Made by a program: the position numbers and the translations under genes. DNA of 64,000 nt. Source: Halopseudomonas xinjiangensis (GTDB taxonomy: Bacteria; Pseudomonadota; Gammaproteobacteria; Pseudomonadales; Pseudomonadaceae). The notes under the pieces were generated by a model, which saw only the letters and a program-made list of their open reading frames with translations, was not told where the DNA came from and searched no databases. Of the stretch, positions 50,572 to 63,745 are shown piece after piece. Location of the stretch: the NCBI GenBank assembly GCA_011050525.1, contig DRFO01000039.1:27642-91641 (forward strand), in the 5' to 3' direction. Within the stretch, counting starts at the first letter, position 1. Each line of letters begins with the position of its first letter.

Positions 50572-52119
50572 ATGGAACGGATTGGCGCAAAGCACCTGGC
50601 CGGCTATATGGTCCAGGCGGGAGTAGTCACCTGGCTGACCATAGACTATGGACTGGCAGTCCTGCCCTTCGCGATTCTGCTATCAATTGTGCCCTGGGTG
50701 CTGAAACGGCAGGACCCGGCTGCTTTACCGGGCGTTGCTGCCGAACAGACTTCCGTGCAGCAACTCACCACCCGTTTATCCCAGTCAACCAGTCGCAACG
50801 CCATTGCTGCGGCCGAAGTGTCTTTTTCTGTCGATCAACTGGCCCATCGACTGACATCCCAGCTGACGGCCATCACCCAGGTAGCGCAGAACGCCGAGCA
50901 TATCAGCCAGCAGGTAGAAAATACCTCTCGCTATGCCGACAAGGCAGACCAGGCGGCAGAGGCGGCGCTGTGCGGCAGCCAGGCCGGCAAGCAGGCGCTG
51001 GATCAGGCGGTTGAGGTGATGCACCGCCTGGCGATCCAGGCCGATGAGAGCCTGGTTATGCTCGGCCAACTCAACGACCGAGCCAGTCGAATCGTCAAGG
51101 TGACACAGGTTATCGAGAACATTGCCAGCCAGACCAATCTCCTGGCGCTCAATGCCGCCATCGAAGCAGCTCGCGCGGGCACCATGGGTCGCGGCTTTGC
51201 GGTGGTGGCAGACGAAGTACGCGGCCTGGCGGCGCGCACTGCGCTATCCACATCGGAAGTGTCCGACATCATCAATGAAATGAACAAGGAGGCGCAGCGG
51301 GTCACGGGCAGCATAAAAGAACTGGTAAAACAGGTTCAGTGCAGCGTTGCGCTTATCGACCAGGCTAGCGGCAGGCTGCTGGAAATAAATATCCAGGGAA
51401 CACAAGTCAAACAGGAAACCAGCCAGATTTCCGACAGCATCACCGCAAACCGCGATCAGTTGAGCAGCCTCTCCACCGCCGTGGAACAGGTCCGCGCCGA
51501 TCTGTCCAGCAGCGACCAGCAAACACTGTTTCTTACCAACGAAGCCGATAATCTGGTCCAGATTGCTGAACAGGTAAGCGAAATGCTCGCCGAGGTCGCA
51601 CTGGACCCCTACCACCAGCAGTTCTTCGATGCTGCGCGGACAGCAGCAGCCGCTATCACAGCGCAGTTCGAAAACGACGTTGCGCAGGGCAACATCAGCA
51701 TTCAGGACCTGTTTGATCGCAATCTTGAACCGATAGCCAATACGGCGCCCCGGCAGTACAACAGTCGCTTCGACACCTATACCGACGGCTTCCTGCCTGC
51801 AATCCAGGAGCCTTTGTTGAAAGCCCATTCTTCGCTGATTTATGCCATCGCAACGACACCCGAAGGCTACGTGCCCACACACAACAATGCGTTCTGCCGC
51901 AAGCCCAAGGGTGAGCTGGAGCATGACACTCGTTACTGTCGCACCAAGCGGCTCTTCAATGACCGCACCGGCGCCCGCTGCGGGAGTCATGAGCAGACCC
52001 TCTTGTTGCAGACCTACAAGCGGGACACCGGGGAGATCATGCATGACCTGTCGGTACCCATCTTTGTGCAGGGTCGTCACTGGGGCGGAATCAGGCTGGG
52101 CTACAAGCCACGCTCCTGA
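50572..52119 (+). CDS. Methyl-accepting chemotaxis protein with a C-terminal sensor-like domain
   Basis: A 515-residue receptor. Residues ~1-48 are a membrane hairpin or pair of short helices without a periplasmic domain (GVVTWLTIDYGLAVLPFAIL). The cytoplasmic signalling coil runs ~65-340 with the hairpin tip NLLALNAAIEAARAGTMGRG (~187-206), FAVVADEVRGLAART, and a shorter coil than in classical receptors. A distinct C-terminal domain (~375-515) has YTDGFLPAIQEPLLK, FCRKPKGELEHDTRYC, KRLFNDRTGARC and HDLSVPIFVQGRHWGG, so sensing is likely cytoplasmic and after the signalling part. Ligand unknown; the paired cysteines could be redox- or metal-binding. No che genes are nearby. Confidence 0.87.
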   Translation: MERIGAKHLAGYMVQAGVVTWLTIDYGLAVLPFAILLSIVPWVLKRQDPAALPGVAAEQTSVQQLTTRLSQSTSRNAIAAAEVSFSVDQLAHRLTSQLTAITQVAQNAEHISQQVENTSRYADKADQAAEAALCGSQAGKQALDQAVEVMHRLAIQADESLVMLGQLNDRASRIVKVTQVIENIASQTNLLALNAAIEAARAGTMGRGFAVVADEVRGLAARTALSTSEVSDIINEMNKEAQRVTGSIKELVKQVQCSVALIDQASGRLLEINIQGTQVKQETSQISDSITANRDQLSSLSTAVEQVRADLSSSDQQTLFLTNEADNLVQIAEQVSEMLAEVALDPYHQQFFDAARTAAAAITAQFENDVAQGNISIQDLFDRNLEPIANTAPRQYNSRFDTYTDGFLPAIQEPLLKAHSSLIYAIATTPEGYVPTHNNAFCRKPKGELEHDTRYCRTKRLFNDRTGARCGSHEQTLLLQTYKRDTGEIMHDLSVPIFVQGRHWGGIRLGYKPRS

Positions 52120-52296
52120 CATCGCCGGGCCATCTTATTGACATGAGTTTGATGGCTAACTAATTGAACTACATAATAATTATATCTACCGCTCGTCGTG
52201 TTTATGAACTTTCCGTTCAACTTTTAGCCATTACCCCTCTCCTACAGATATGGGCATCGTGCTCATAAATCGAGAACCACAAGTGAGGATAATGAT

Positions 52297-52476
52297 ATGG
52301 CTAATTCAGGAAACTCAAACCCAGGAAATTTTTCAAACGACCGTGAAAAAGCGTCTGAAGCCGGCAAGAAAGGCGGTGAAAACTCAGGCGGCAATTTCGC
52401 AAATGATCGCGAAAAGGCATCTGAAGCCGGCAAGAAAGGCGGCCAGAACAGCCACGGCGGCGGTCGGAATAGCTAA
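52297..52476 (+). CDS. KGG-motif general stress protein
   Basis: A 59-residue, very hydrophilic protein with two near-identical repeats: NFSNDREKASEAGKKGG (residues ~11-27) and NFANDREKASEAGKKGG (~34-50), ending SHGGGRNS. This is the KGG/GsiB-YciG-type stress-induced family, thought to be intrinsically disordered and to protect against desiccation or osmotic stress. GAGG lies about 8 nt before the ATG at 52297. A longer frame in another register (52250-52489) overlaps it but is compositionally meaningless. A strong terminator follows, so it is monocistronic. Confidence 0.9.
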   Translation: MANSGNSNPGNFSNDREKASEAGKKGGENSGGNFANDREKASEAGKKGGQNSHGGGRNS

Positions 52477-52497
52477 GATTCGATACTAGCTAATGGC

Positions 52498-52541
52498 AAG
52501 CTGAGGTGTGGGAGGCAATGCCTTCTACTCCTCAGCTTTTT
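52498..52541 (+). terminator. Long-stem rho-independent terminator of the KGG gene
   Basis: AAGCTGAGG (52498-52506) pairs with CCTCAGCTT (52530-52538), and the inner GTGGGAGGC/GCCTTCTAC pairs fully with two G-U wobbles around an AAT loop. The result is a stem of about 18 bp with one T-T mismatch followed by TTT, 21 bp beyond the KGG stop. Confidence 0.88.
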
Positions 52542-52770
52542 ACGCTTTCTCGATACCTGGAGAATTTCATGGTTGCATCCCACGACTTATATCAAGACCT
52601 GTCGCTCAGCAGAGAAGAGGTGCAGCAGCGGCGAAGCCAGGATTCCCAGCTTGACCAACTGCTGGACCAGTACGCTGATATCGATAATCAGGTGCTGGCT
52701 GCTGAGTCAATCTCGGCCGGTAATGCGGAAGACGACGACACGCGCAATCTCAAAGAGCAGCGTCTGCAGG

Positions 52771-56135
<3,365 letters not shown>

Positions 56136-57071
56136 TCAGCGCCTGAGGTTGTAGTGCTTGCGCTCGAATTCGGCGATGCGCTGGCGGTAATGCTCGATGG
56201 TTTGCGCGGTCAGCACACTGCGCTGCTCATCCTTGAGATCACCCCCGAGCTCATGCGCCAGCTTTCTGGCAGCGGCGATCATCAGATCCAGAGCCTGTTT
56301 GGGATGGCGAGGGCCAGGCAGTCCCATGAAAAAACTGACCGCACGTACGTGACTGCTGTCCATTTCGTCCAGATCGAAGACGCCCGGCTTCAATGCATTG
56401 GCCATCGAAAACAGCACATCGCCATTGCCGCTCATGCTTTCGTGGCGATGAAAGATATTCATCTCTCCAAAGCGCAAGCCACTTTCCAATATGTTCTGCA
56501 CCAGGGCCGAGCCCTGAAAGCCCAACTCATCCCGGGCCACTACGTTGATGATGAACACCTCTTCCACTGGCGCCGCTTCACGAGGAGCTGCTGGCTCTTC
56601 CTTGAAACCAGGTTCGGTGCGGCCCGAGGGCTCAGAGGCGACCAGAGGTGCGGATTCGCCAGACTCCTTGGGCGAACCGGACTGCTTGGGCATTGCACGC
56701 TCCCGTGGCTCCAGGGGCTTTGGCGGCGGTTTTCTTGGTTTCGGTGCTCGCGTTTCACCCAGCGGTTCGGCCCCGCTGCCCAGATCAAGCCCTACCTGTT
56801 CTGGCTCTCGCCGCGCCGCTTCGCCGCGGGAAGCTGGCGGCGTCTCGAACTCATCGCCAAAGGACGGTTCGGAACGATCGGGACGACCGATAACCCTCGG
56901 CGGCCCGAGGAGATCGTCCTTGGGTTCACCATCGACCTGATCCTTGAGATTGCGTTCCAGTTTGAAACGAATTTTCGAGCGGCCGCCCATGCGCCGCCAA
57001 CCGTCAAACAGAATACCGGCGATCACCAGAAGGCCGATGATAATAAGCCACTCACGCAAACCGAAATCCAT
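56136..57071 (-). CDS. zipA: Cell division protein ZipA
   Basis: A 311-residue FtsZ-anchoring protein. An N-terminal membrane helix ([20 protein letters not shown], ~3-22), a charged and Pro/Glu-rich linker (~30-165) and the FtsZ-tail-binding domain (~170-305) with [20 protein letters not shown] and [20 protein letters not shown] are all present. It is placed between smc and ligA as in Pseudomonas genomes. The gap to smc is 99 bp. Confidence 0.94.
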   Translation of the reverse strand: MDFGLREWLIIIGLLVIAGILFDGWRRMGGRSKIRFKLERNLKDQVDGEPKDDLLGPPRVIGRPDRSEPSFGDEFETPPASRGEAARREPEQVGLDLGSGAEPLGETRAPKPRKPPPKPLEPRERAMPKQSGSPKESGESAPLVASEPSGRTEPGFKEEPAAPREAAPVEEVFIINVVARDELGFQGSALVQNILESGLRFGEMNIFHRHESMSGNGDVLFSMANALKPGVFDLDEMDSSHVRAVSFFMGLPGPRHPKQALDLMIAAARKLAHELGGDLKDEQRSVLTAQTIEHYRQRIAEFERKHYNLRR

Positions 57072-57170
57072 GAATATGCTGTTCCTGTTATGCCAATTCT
57101 GTCGTGTGCTTCAACCCTCTGGGCCAAAGCGGAAATATAACCGTGGACACTAGCATGACCACGCGAAGTT

Positions 57171-60100
57171 TTACACTGCCGCCAGCGCAGCCGCCTCTTC
57201 GACATTCACTGTGACCAGCCTTGAACAGCCTGGTTCATGCATTGTGACGCCTAACAGCTGATCGGCCATTTCCATGGCAATTTTGTTGTGCGTAATGTAA
57301 ATGAACTGCACTCGTGCAGACATCTCCTTGACGATGCGCGCATAGCGGCCAACGTTGGCATCGTCCAATGGCGCGTCGACCTCGTCGAGCATGCAAAAGG
57401 GGGCCGGGTTGAGCTGAAAAATGGAGAATACCAGGGCGATGGCGGTAAGGGCCTTTTCGCCTCCCGAGAGCAAGTGGATGGTGCTGTTCTTCTTGCCCGG
57501 CGGGCGCGCCATGATGGTAACGCCGGTTTCCAGCAAATCGTCGCCGGTCAGTTCAAGATAGGCGTGCCCACCCCCGAATACTTTGGGAAACAGGGTCTGC
57601 AGGCCGTGATTGATCTTGTCGAAGGTTTCCTTGAATCGGCTGCGGGTTTCCTTGTCGATCTTGCGGATGACCTGTTCCAGCGTATCCAGTGCTTCCGCAA
57701 GATCAGCGTTCTGGGCATCCAGATAGCGCTTGCGCTCCGACTGCTGCTGGTACTCGTCAATGGCTGCCAGGTTAATCGCCCCTAGTCGCTGAATGCGTGC
57801 GTCCATCTGTGCCAGCAGTTGCTCCCAATCGGCTTCGCTCGCGTCTTCCGGCAGGGTCGCCAACACGCCGGCAAGATCGTAACCCGCTTCCAGCAGCTGC
57901 TCCTGTAGTCCCTGCCGCCGGGTTTGCAAGTCACGGGCGAGCAGGCGCTGCTCATCGAGTTGGCTGCGCAGAAGCTGCGCCTGCTGCTCGGCCTGACTGC
58001 GCCGACGGTCCTGGTCACGCATCTGTTGATCGACAGTTTCCAGCGCCTGCCGGGCGGCGCCCAGTTCCCGCTCGACGTCGATCCGTTGTTCAAGCAGCCC
58101 CTCCAGCTCCATGCGCTGATCATCTTCGGGAGCCTGATTTTCCTCCAGCGTCATACGTAGCTGTTCCCGGCGCTCGGCCAGACGCTCGACCTGTATTTCG
58201 AGCCGCTCCAGCCCCTGCGCAGTAGAGTCCTGCTGAGCACGCAGAGACTGGGTGCGTAGCGCCAGCTGATGGGCCTTGTCCTTTTGCTGACGGGCCGATT
58301 GACGCGCATGGTCGAGTGCTTCGCGGACCTGATCGCGCCGGCGCAGCAAATCTTCTCGCCGGCCCGAGTCGTCCGCCATACGGTCCAGCGCGCCCTGCAA
58401 TGTCAGGCGCGCCTCGCCGATCTGCTCCAGCTCGTCGGCGCGCTGGGCGTTAATATCGTCGAGATCCTCAGTGATGCGCTGGCGACGGGCAGTGACCTGT
58501 TCCAGGCGAACCTGACGTGCCGACCACTGAGCCTTGAGGTCGCCTTGTTCCCGACCCAGGCGCGCCAATCCCTGTTGCAAGGCGTCGCGCTGCTGTTCCA
58601 GCAGCCGAACCGCTTCGCGCAGCTGCGCTGTCCGCTCATCACCCTCGGCAAGCAGCGCCTCCTGCTGTTCGAGATCCGCCTGTAAGGTGTCCATTTCCTG
58701 CTGACGAGCCAGCACGCCCGACTCGCTGGCTTCGCCGCGTTTGAGGCGGAGCCAGTTGGGCCCGAGCCAGTGGCCTTCGAGGGTGATGACCGATTCGTGG
58801 CTAGCCAACGTAGCGCGCAGGGCAAGAGCCTGTTCAAGGGACGCTGCGGTGCGGATCGCGCCGAGCCAGGGGCTCAGGTCGATAGGCGAGCCGACCTTTT
58901 CGAGCAAGGCACCCTCAATCGCAACATGGGTATCTACCGGACGGGCATGATCCAGCAGGCGCAGGCTGCCCTGCTCGAAACGCGCGACGTTCTCCGTCAC
59001 CAGATCGAGGTCTTCGAGGCTGATCGCGTGCAAGTCCTCCGCCAGCACGGTTTCCACGGCAAGTTCCCAGCCTGGTTCCACCTGCAGCTGCGACGCCAGT
59101 TGCGGCAGATCCTCCAGACCATGCTGCTGCAACCAGTCACGCACACCGGTCCCGTGGTCCAATGCCGCCTGTTGCAAGGCTTCCAGCGAGGCCATGCGCC
59201 CGTTTTGCCGCTGGATCTCGCCCCGACGGATATTCAGCTCCTGGGTTAGCGCAGTCAGCGTTTCCCGCTCCTGCTGCAGCCGGTCGGCCAGGTCCGCCAA
59301 TTGCTGCTGGTCGGTTTCACTGCGCAGGTCCAGCTCGGCGATCTGCTCGCCAAGCTCGGCCAGCTCATTGTCCAGCGGTCCCGCCGTCAGGGTGTTGCGC
59401 TCTTCCTCAAGACGCTGAATGCGTTCGCTGAAACGTTCAACGGCCTGCTCAAGGTGACGAATGCGTGACTGCTCGACTTCCGCCTGCTGCCGGGGCGCAG
59501 CGGCCTGCTGGTTGAACTGATCCCAGGCCGACTGCCAACCTTGCATGGCGTCCTCGGCGGTCTGCAGGTGCTCGGCGGTGTCCTCATCCGCAGCCCCTGC
59601 CATTTCCAGCTCCGGTTCAATCTCGGCCAGCTCGTTCTGCAGATCGGCAAGCAACGCCTGATCCTGACCGAGGTGACTCTGGGCCTCCTGCCAGGCCTGC
59701 TCGGTCTGTTCGATATCGTCGTGCAACTGGCGCTGGCGATCACGGTTGAAGTCGAGGATCTGCTCGATCCGGCTAATGTCGGCACCAACGCTGTAATAGC
59801 GGGCCTGAACCTGATTGAAGGTTTCAGTCAGGTCGGCATGCTGGTCGCGGTGCTTTTCCACCTCGCTATCGGCGTTGCGCTGCTCGGCAATCAGTGCTTC
59901 CAGCGCTATCTCCAGCTCCCTTACCCGATGCTCGCGCTCCCCCGTCTGGCCGTCCAGCGTCTGCCAGCGCAGCGCTTGCAACTGCGCCTTGAGGTGCCGT
60001 TCTTCGGCTTTGTATTCCTTGTATTTTTCGGCCGACTGGGCCTGGCGGTGCAGGTGCGCCAGCTGCCGTTCCAACTCCTCCCGCAGGTCGGTAAGACGGG

Positions 60101-60674
60101 CCAGGTTGTCATGGGTACGACGAATTCGATTTTCCGTTTCCCGACGACGCTCCTTGTACTTGGAGATGCCAGCGGCTTCTTCTATGAACAGCCGCAGTTC
60201 ATCGGGCTTGGCCTCGATCAACTTGGAAATCATGCCCTGTTCGATGATTGAGTAACTACGCGGCCCGAGTCCGGTGCCGAGAAAAATGTCGGTAATATCG
60301 CGGCGACGGCACTTGGTGCCGTTCAGATAGTACTGATTCTGTGCTTCGCGGGTGACCTTGCGGCGGATGGAAATTTCGTTATAACCGGCGTACTCGCCCT
60401 TCAGCGTGCCGGCGCTGTTGTCAAATATCAGTTCGATGGACGCCTGGCCGACGGGCTTGCGACTGTTGGATCCATTGAAGATGACATCAGTCATCGACTC
60501 GCCCCGCAGGTTCTTGGCCGAGCTTTCGCCCATGACCCAGCGCACGGCGTCGATGATGTTGGACTTGCCACAGCCGTTCGGGCCCACCACCGCACCCATG
60601 TTGGTCGGAAAATAAACGGTGGTGGGGTCGACGAACGACTTGAAGCCCGCCAGCTTGATGCATTTGAGTCGCAT
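57171..60674 (-). CDS. smc: Chromosome segregation protein SMC
   Basis: A 1167-residue SMC ATPase that organises the nucleoid with ScpA/ScpB. The N-terminal head holds MRLKCIKLAGFKSFVDPTTV and the Walker A GPNGCGKSNIID (~33-44), long coiled coils flank the hinge near residues 515-660 (RDWLQQHGLEDLPQLASQLQ), and the C-terminal head has signature LSGGEKALTAIALVFS and Walker B PFCMLDEVDAPLDD. The ATG at 60674 is the normal start; the frame is open another 23 codons upstream without conservation. First gene of the smc-zipA-ligA-dusC cluster. This organism therefore uses SMC, not MukB. Confidence 0.96.
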   Translation of the reverse strand: MRLKCIKLAGFKSFVDPTTVYFPTNMGAVVGPNGCGKSNIIDAVRWVMGESSAKNLRGESMTDVIFNGSNSRKPVGQASIELIFDNSAGTLKGEYAGYNEISIRRKVTREAQNQYYLNGTKCRRRDITDIFLGTGLGPRSYSIIEQGMISKLIEAKPDELRLFIEEAAGISKYKERRRETENRIRRTHDNLARLTDLREELERQLAHLHRQAQSAEKYKEYKAEERHLKAQLQALRWQTLDGQTGEREHRVRELEIALEALIAEQRNADSEVEKHRDQHADLTETFNQVQARYYSVGADISRIEQILDFNRDRQRQLHDDIEQTEQAWQEAQSHLGQDQALLADLQNELAEIEPELEMAGAADEDTAEHLQTAEDAMQGWQSAWDQFNQQAAAPRQQAEVEQSRIRHLEQAVERFSERIQRLEEERNTLTAGPLDNELAELGEQIAELDLRSETDQQQLADLADRLQQERETLTALTQELNIRRGEIQRQNGRMASLEALQQAALDHGTGVRDWLQQHGLEDLPQLASQLQVEPGWELAVETVLAEDLHAISLEDLDLVTENVARFEQGSLRLLDHARPVDTHVAIEGALLEKVGSPIDLSPWLGAIRTAASLEQALALRATLASHESVITLEGHWLGPNWLRLKRGEASESGVLARQQEMDTLQADLEQQEALLAEGDERTAQLREAVRLLEQQRDALQQGLARLGREQGDLKAQWSARQVRLEQVTARRQRITEDLDDINAQRADELEQIGEARLTLQGALDRMADDSGRREDLLRRRDQVREALDHARQSARQQKDKAHQLALRTQSLRAQQDSTAQGLERLEIQVERLAERREQLRMTLEENQAPEDDQRMELEGLLEQRIDVERELGAARQALETVDQQMRDQDRRRSQAEQQAQLLRSQLDEQRLLARDLQTRRQGLQEQLLEAGYDLAGVLATLPEDASEADWEQLLAQMDARIQRLGAINLAAIDEYQQQSERKRYLDAQNADLAEALDTLEQVIRKIDKETRSRFKETFDKINHGLQTLFPKVFGGGHAYLELTGDDLLETGVTIMARPPGKKNSTIHLLSGGEKALTAIALVFSIFQLNPAPFCMLDEVDAPLDDANVGRYARIVKEMSARVQFIYITHNKIAMEMADQLLGVTMHEPGCSRLVTVNVEEAAALAAV

Positions 60675-60883
60675 TGAGTAGCCTGTCCTTGCGCTGCCAC
60701 TGTGTACGGCAGCGTTGACGGCTACCTGGCAATAAACCTGCATTTTTACCCGCTAAGCTGCGTAAAGAGAAGCCCCGCCTCCGAAAACTCTGCGTTTTGC
60801 CGGCAAAGGCCCAGCGGCCATATGGTTTTCAGATAGTGAAAGCGGCACAATTTCGTCTCTTTTTTCTGTCGCGGAGCAAACGG

Positions 60884-62191
60884 ATGGCGCTGGAACCGGA
60901 TTTCGACGGCTTATATGGCAAGCTGATGAACGAAGAGGACGTTCGAGTTTGCAAGGACATTCCGGACAGCGCGTGCAGCGATGTTCCCAGGAATTTTTTC
61001 CTGCAGGTAACGGCTACCACCCTTACCAGTCTGGGCGATACGCTCATCAACCCCAAGACAACGCTGGCCTGGCTGCTGGGCGCGGTCGGAGCACCCATCT
61101 TTCTGGTGGCCTGGTTGGTCCCTATTCGCGAGTCCGGTTCGATGCTGCCGCAGTTATTTATCGCTGCGCAGATTCGCCACTACGCGCGTCGACGGGGCGT
61201 CTGGATTCTGGGCAGTCTGCTCCAGGCCGCCGCTCTGGCAGCCATGGGTCTGGCCGCGTGGCTCACCGACGGGGCGCTCGCCGGTGGCCTTATCATCGCC
61301 TGCCTGGTGATCTTCAGTCTGGCGCGAGGCTTGAGCTCGGTCGCTAGTAAGGATGTGATCGGCAAGACAGTACCCAAAACCCGACGCGGCCGGCTGAACG
61401 GCCTGGCGGCGAGCCTCTCAGGCTGGCTCGCCCTGGCATTTGGCATCTACTGTCTGATGCTGCCGCCGCGCGACGACGACATGCGCTTTTACGTCGGCCT
61501 ATTGATCGCCGCAGCACTGCTGTGGATCGTCGCCGCCTGGGTTTATCGTCTGATCGAAGAGGCACCAGGGGCGACCGAAGGCGGCAGAAATGCCTACCGG
61601 GAGGCGTTATCGAGTATCAACCTGTTACGTGACGACGCACCCTTTCGCCGCTTTGTGATCACCCGCGCATTGCTGCTCTGCTCCGCGCTGTCCGCCCCTT
61701 ACTATGTCTTGCTGGCTCAGGACCTACAAAGCGGTTTGGGCATGCTGGGCGCTTTTCTGGTCGCCAATGGGCTGGCAAACAGCCTCAGCGCAACAGTCTG
61801 GGGCCGCATGGCGGATCAGTCGAGCAAACGGGTCATGATACGCGCGGCATTCATCGCCAGCCTTCTGGGGCCTGTGGTGATCGCCATCCATTTCTGGGCG
61901 GGACTGCCCGAGAACCTCCACGCCTGGTTGTTCCCCGTTGCGTTCTTCGTGCTGGGTGTAGCTCATAGTGGCGTTCGTGTCGGACGGAAAACCTATGTGC
62001 TGGACATGGCAGATGGCAACAGACGCACCGACTATGTAGCCGTTGGCAACAGCGTTATAGGCGCGATCCTGCTGACAACTGGCCTTCTAGGGGTACTGGG
62101 CATCTGGATCGGTGCAGCCGGAATGTTGCTGCTTCTTTCACTGATAGGGCTGTGCGGCGCCTTTCTGGCCTATAGTCTCCCTGACGTCTGA
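60884..62191 (+). CDS. MFS transporter (unassigned subfamily)
   Basis: A 435-residue membrane protein with about twelve helices. A cytoplasmic N-terminus of about 35 residues (MALEPDFDGLYGKLMNEEDV) precedes LQVTATTLTSLGDTLINPKT, and loops such as KDVIGKTVPKTRRGRLNGLA and GRMADQSSKRVMIRAAFIAS are MFS-like. GGAG lies 7 nt before the ATG at 60884; the upstream frame to 60797 is not used. Divergent from smc with a 209-bp gap that shows no other gene. Substrate unknown. Confidence 0.8.
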   Translation: MALEPDFDGLYGKLMNEEDVRVCKDIPDSACSDVPRNFFLQVTATTLTSLGDTLINPKTTLAWLLGAVGAPIFLVAWLVPIRESGSMLPQLFIAAQIRHYARRRGVWILGSLLQAAALAAMGLAAWLTDGALAGGLIIACLVIFSLARGLSSVASKDVIGKTVPKTRRGRLNGLAASLSGWLALAFGIYCLMLPPRDDDMRFYVGLLIAAALLWIVAAWVYRLIEEAPGATEGGRNAYREALSSINLLRDDAPFRRFVITRALLLCSALSAPYYVLLAQDLQSGLGMLGAFLVANGLANSLSATVWGRMADQSSKRVMIRAAFIASLLGPVVIAIHFWAGLPENLHAWLFPVAFFVLGVAHSGVRVGRKTYVLDMADGNRRTDYVAVGNSVIGAILLTTGLLGVLGIWIGAAGMLLLLSLIGLCGAFLAYSLPDV

Positions 62192-62217
62192 CAAATCATT
62201 TACCTTGGATACCCGGA

Positions 62218-63681
62218 ATGTCTGAATCGTACGCCGACCATCAAAAGCAGGGCCTGCCAACCAGCCGCCGGATCGGACTGATCCTCGGCCCGCTGTTTCT
62301 GCTGATAACGTTACTGCTGCCCGCCCCGGCAGGCATGAGCATTGAAGCCTGGTATGCCAGCGGGCTGATGCTGTTGATGGCCACCTGGTGGTCCACCGAA
62401 GCCATCGCCATTCCGGCCACCGCGCTATTGCCCATCTGCCTGATACCGGCCCTTGGCCTTGGCAGCGTAGGCGACGCCACCACGCCCTATGCCAACCCGA
62501 TCATCTTCCTGTTCATGGGTGGCTTTGTGCTGGGCCTGGCCATGCAACGCTGGAACCTGCACAAGCGTATCGCCCTGATGACGCTGCTCGCGGTGGGTAG
62601 CAAGCCGCGGCGCCAGATAGCCGGATTCATGATCGCGACCGGCTTTCTGAGCATGTGGGTAAGCAATACCGCCACTACTGTCATGATGCTGCCCATAGGC
62701 TTGTCGGTCATCAGCATGTTTGATAACGATAACCCGGAGGCCGTGCGGCGCTTTGCCACCGCTCTGCTGTTAGCCATAGCCTATGCCGCCAGCGTCGGCG
62801 GCATCGCCACCCTCATCGGCACGCCACCCAATGCGCTGCTGGCAGCCTATCTGGCAGAAACGCAGGACATTACCGTGGGATTCGCCCAGTGGATGCTGAT
62901 CGGCGTGCCAGTGGCATTTACCATGCTGGCCGCTGTCTGGTGGTGGTTAACCCGCCAGGACTTTGGCCTGCGCGAGCAGGCCGAAGACAGCTCTGCCCTA
63001 CTCCGCCAGCAACTGGCCGATCTTGGCCCCATGAGTCGCGGCGAGAAGCTGGTGGCAGTGGTGTTTGTACTGACCGCGATGGCCTGGATATTTCAGCCAC
63101 TGCTTTCGGCCGACCTGCTGCCCTGGCTGAACGATACGGTGATCGCCATTGCCGCAGCGATCGTGTTGTTCCTGATTCCGGTCAGTCTGCGTGACCGCCA
63201 GTTCGTCATGGACTGGGACACCGCCCAGGGCATGCCCTGGGGCGTCCTGTTGCTGTTCGGTGGTGGCCTGGCGCTCGCTGGCGTCATCAGTAGTTCGGGT
63301 CTCGCCGCCTGGATTGCCGAAAGTCTGTCGATCATGGGTATGCTGCCGGCCCTGGCAATGGTGGCCGTAGTGGTAACAGTGATTATTTTCCTCACAGAAG
63401 TAACCAGCAATACCGCGACGGCCGCGGCATTTCTACCCCTGCTCGGCGCACTGGCAATGGCCCAGGACGTATCGCCTATTCTGTTTACCGTACCGGCTGC
63501 GATTGCCGCCAGTTGCGCTTTCATGATGCCAGTGGCGACGCCGCCAAATGCCATCGTATTCGGCAGTGGGCACATGCGTATCGGCGACATGATCAAGGCC
63601 GGTTTTGCGTTGAACCTGATCGGCATTGTGGTGGTAACGCTGATCGGGTACGTCTTGATGGGCTGGGTATTCGGGATCTGA
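62218..63681 (+). CDS. SLC13/DASS-family anion permease
   Basis: A 487-residue membrane protein with about twelve helices. The two Ser-Asn-Thr signatures are visible: WVSNTATTVMMLPIGLSV (~142-159) and TEVTSNTATAAAFLPLLGAL (~390-409), along with GTPPNALLAAYL (~201-212) and MPVATPPNAIVFGSGHMR near the C-terminus. These define divalent anion:sodium symporters for dicarboxylates, citrate or sulfate. It starts 27 bp after the MFS gene and is probably co-transcribed with it. Substrate is not determinable. Confidence 0.9.
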   Translation: MSESYADHQKQGLPTSRRIGLILGPLFLLITLLLPAPAGMSIEAWYASGLMLLMATWWSTEAIAIPATALLPICLIPALGLGSVGDATTPYANPIIFLFMGGFVLGLAMQRWNLHKRIALMTLLAVGSKPRRQIAGFMIATGFLSMWVSNTATTVMMLPIGLSVISMFDNDNPEAVRRFATALLLAIAYAASVGGIATLIGTPPNALLAAYLAETQDITVGFAQWMLIGVPVAFTMLAAVWWWLTRQDFGLREQAEDSSALLRQQLADLGPMSRGEKLVAVVFVLTAMAWIFQPLLSADLLPWLNDTVIAIAAAIVLFLIPVSLRDRQFVMDWDTAQGMPWGVLLLFGGGLALAGVISSSGLAAWIAESLSIMGMLPALAMVAVVVTVIIFLTEVTSNTATAAAFLPLLGALAMAQDVSPILFTVPAAIAASCAFMMPVATPPNAIVFGSGHMRIGDMIKAGFALNLIGIVVVTLIGYVLMGWVFGI

Positions 63682-63745
63682 TCAAGCAGCAGTGTTGATC
63701 CGGGCGCATAGGTAACCCATGTGCCCGGTTAATACCACCCCCAAC

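Noticed and set aside
52250..52489. 79-residue frame overlapping the KGG gene
   Set aside because: Wrong register: the KGG frame at 52297 has a ribosome site and recognisable repeats.
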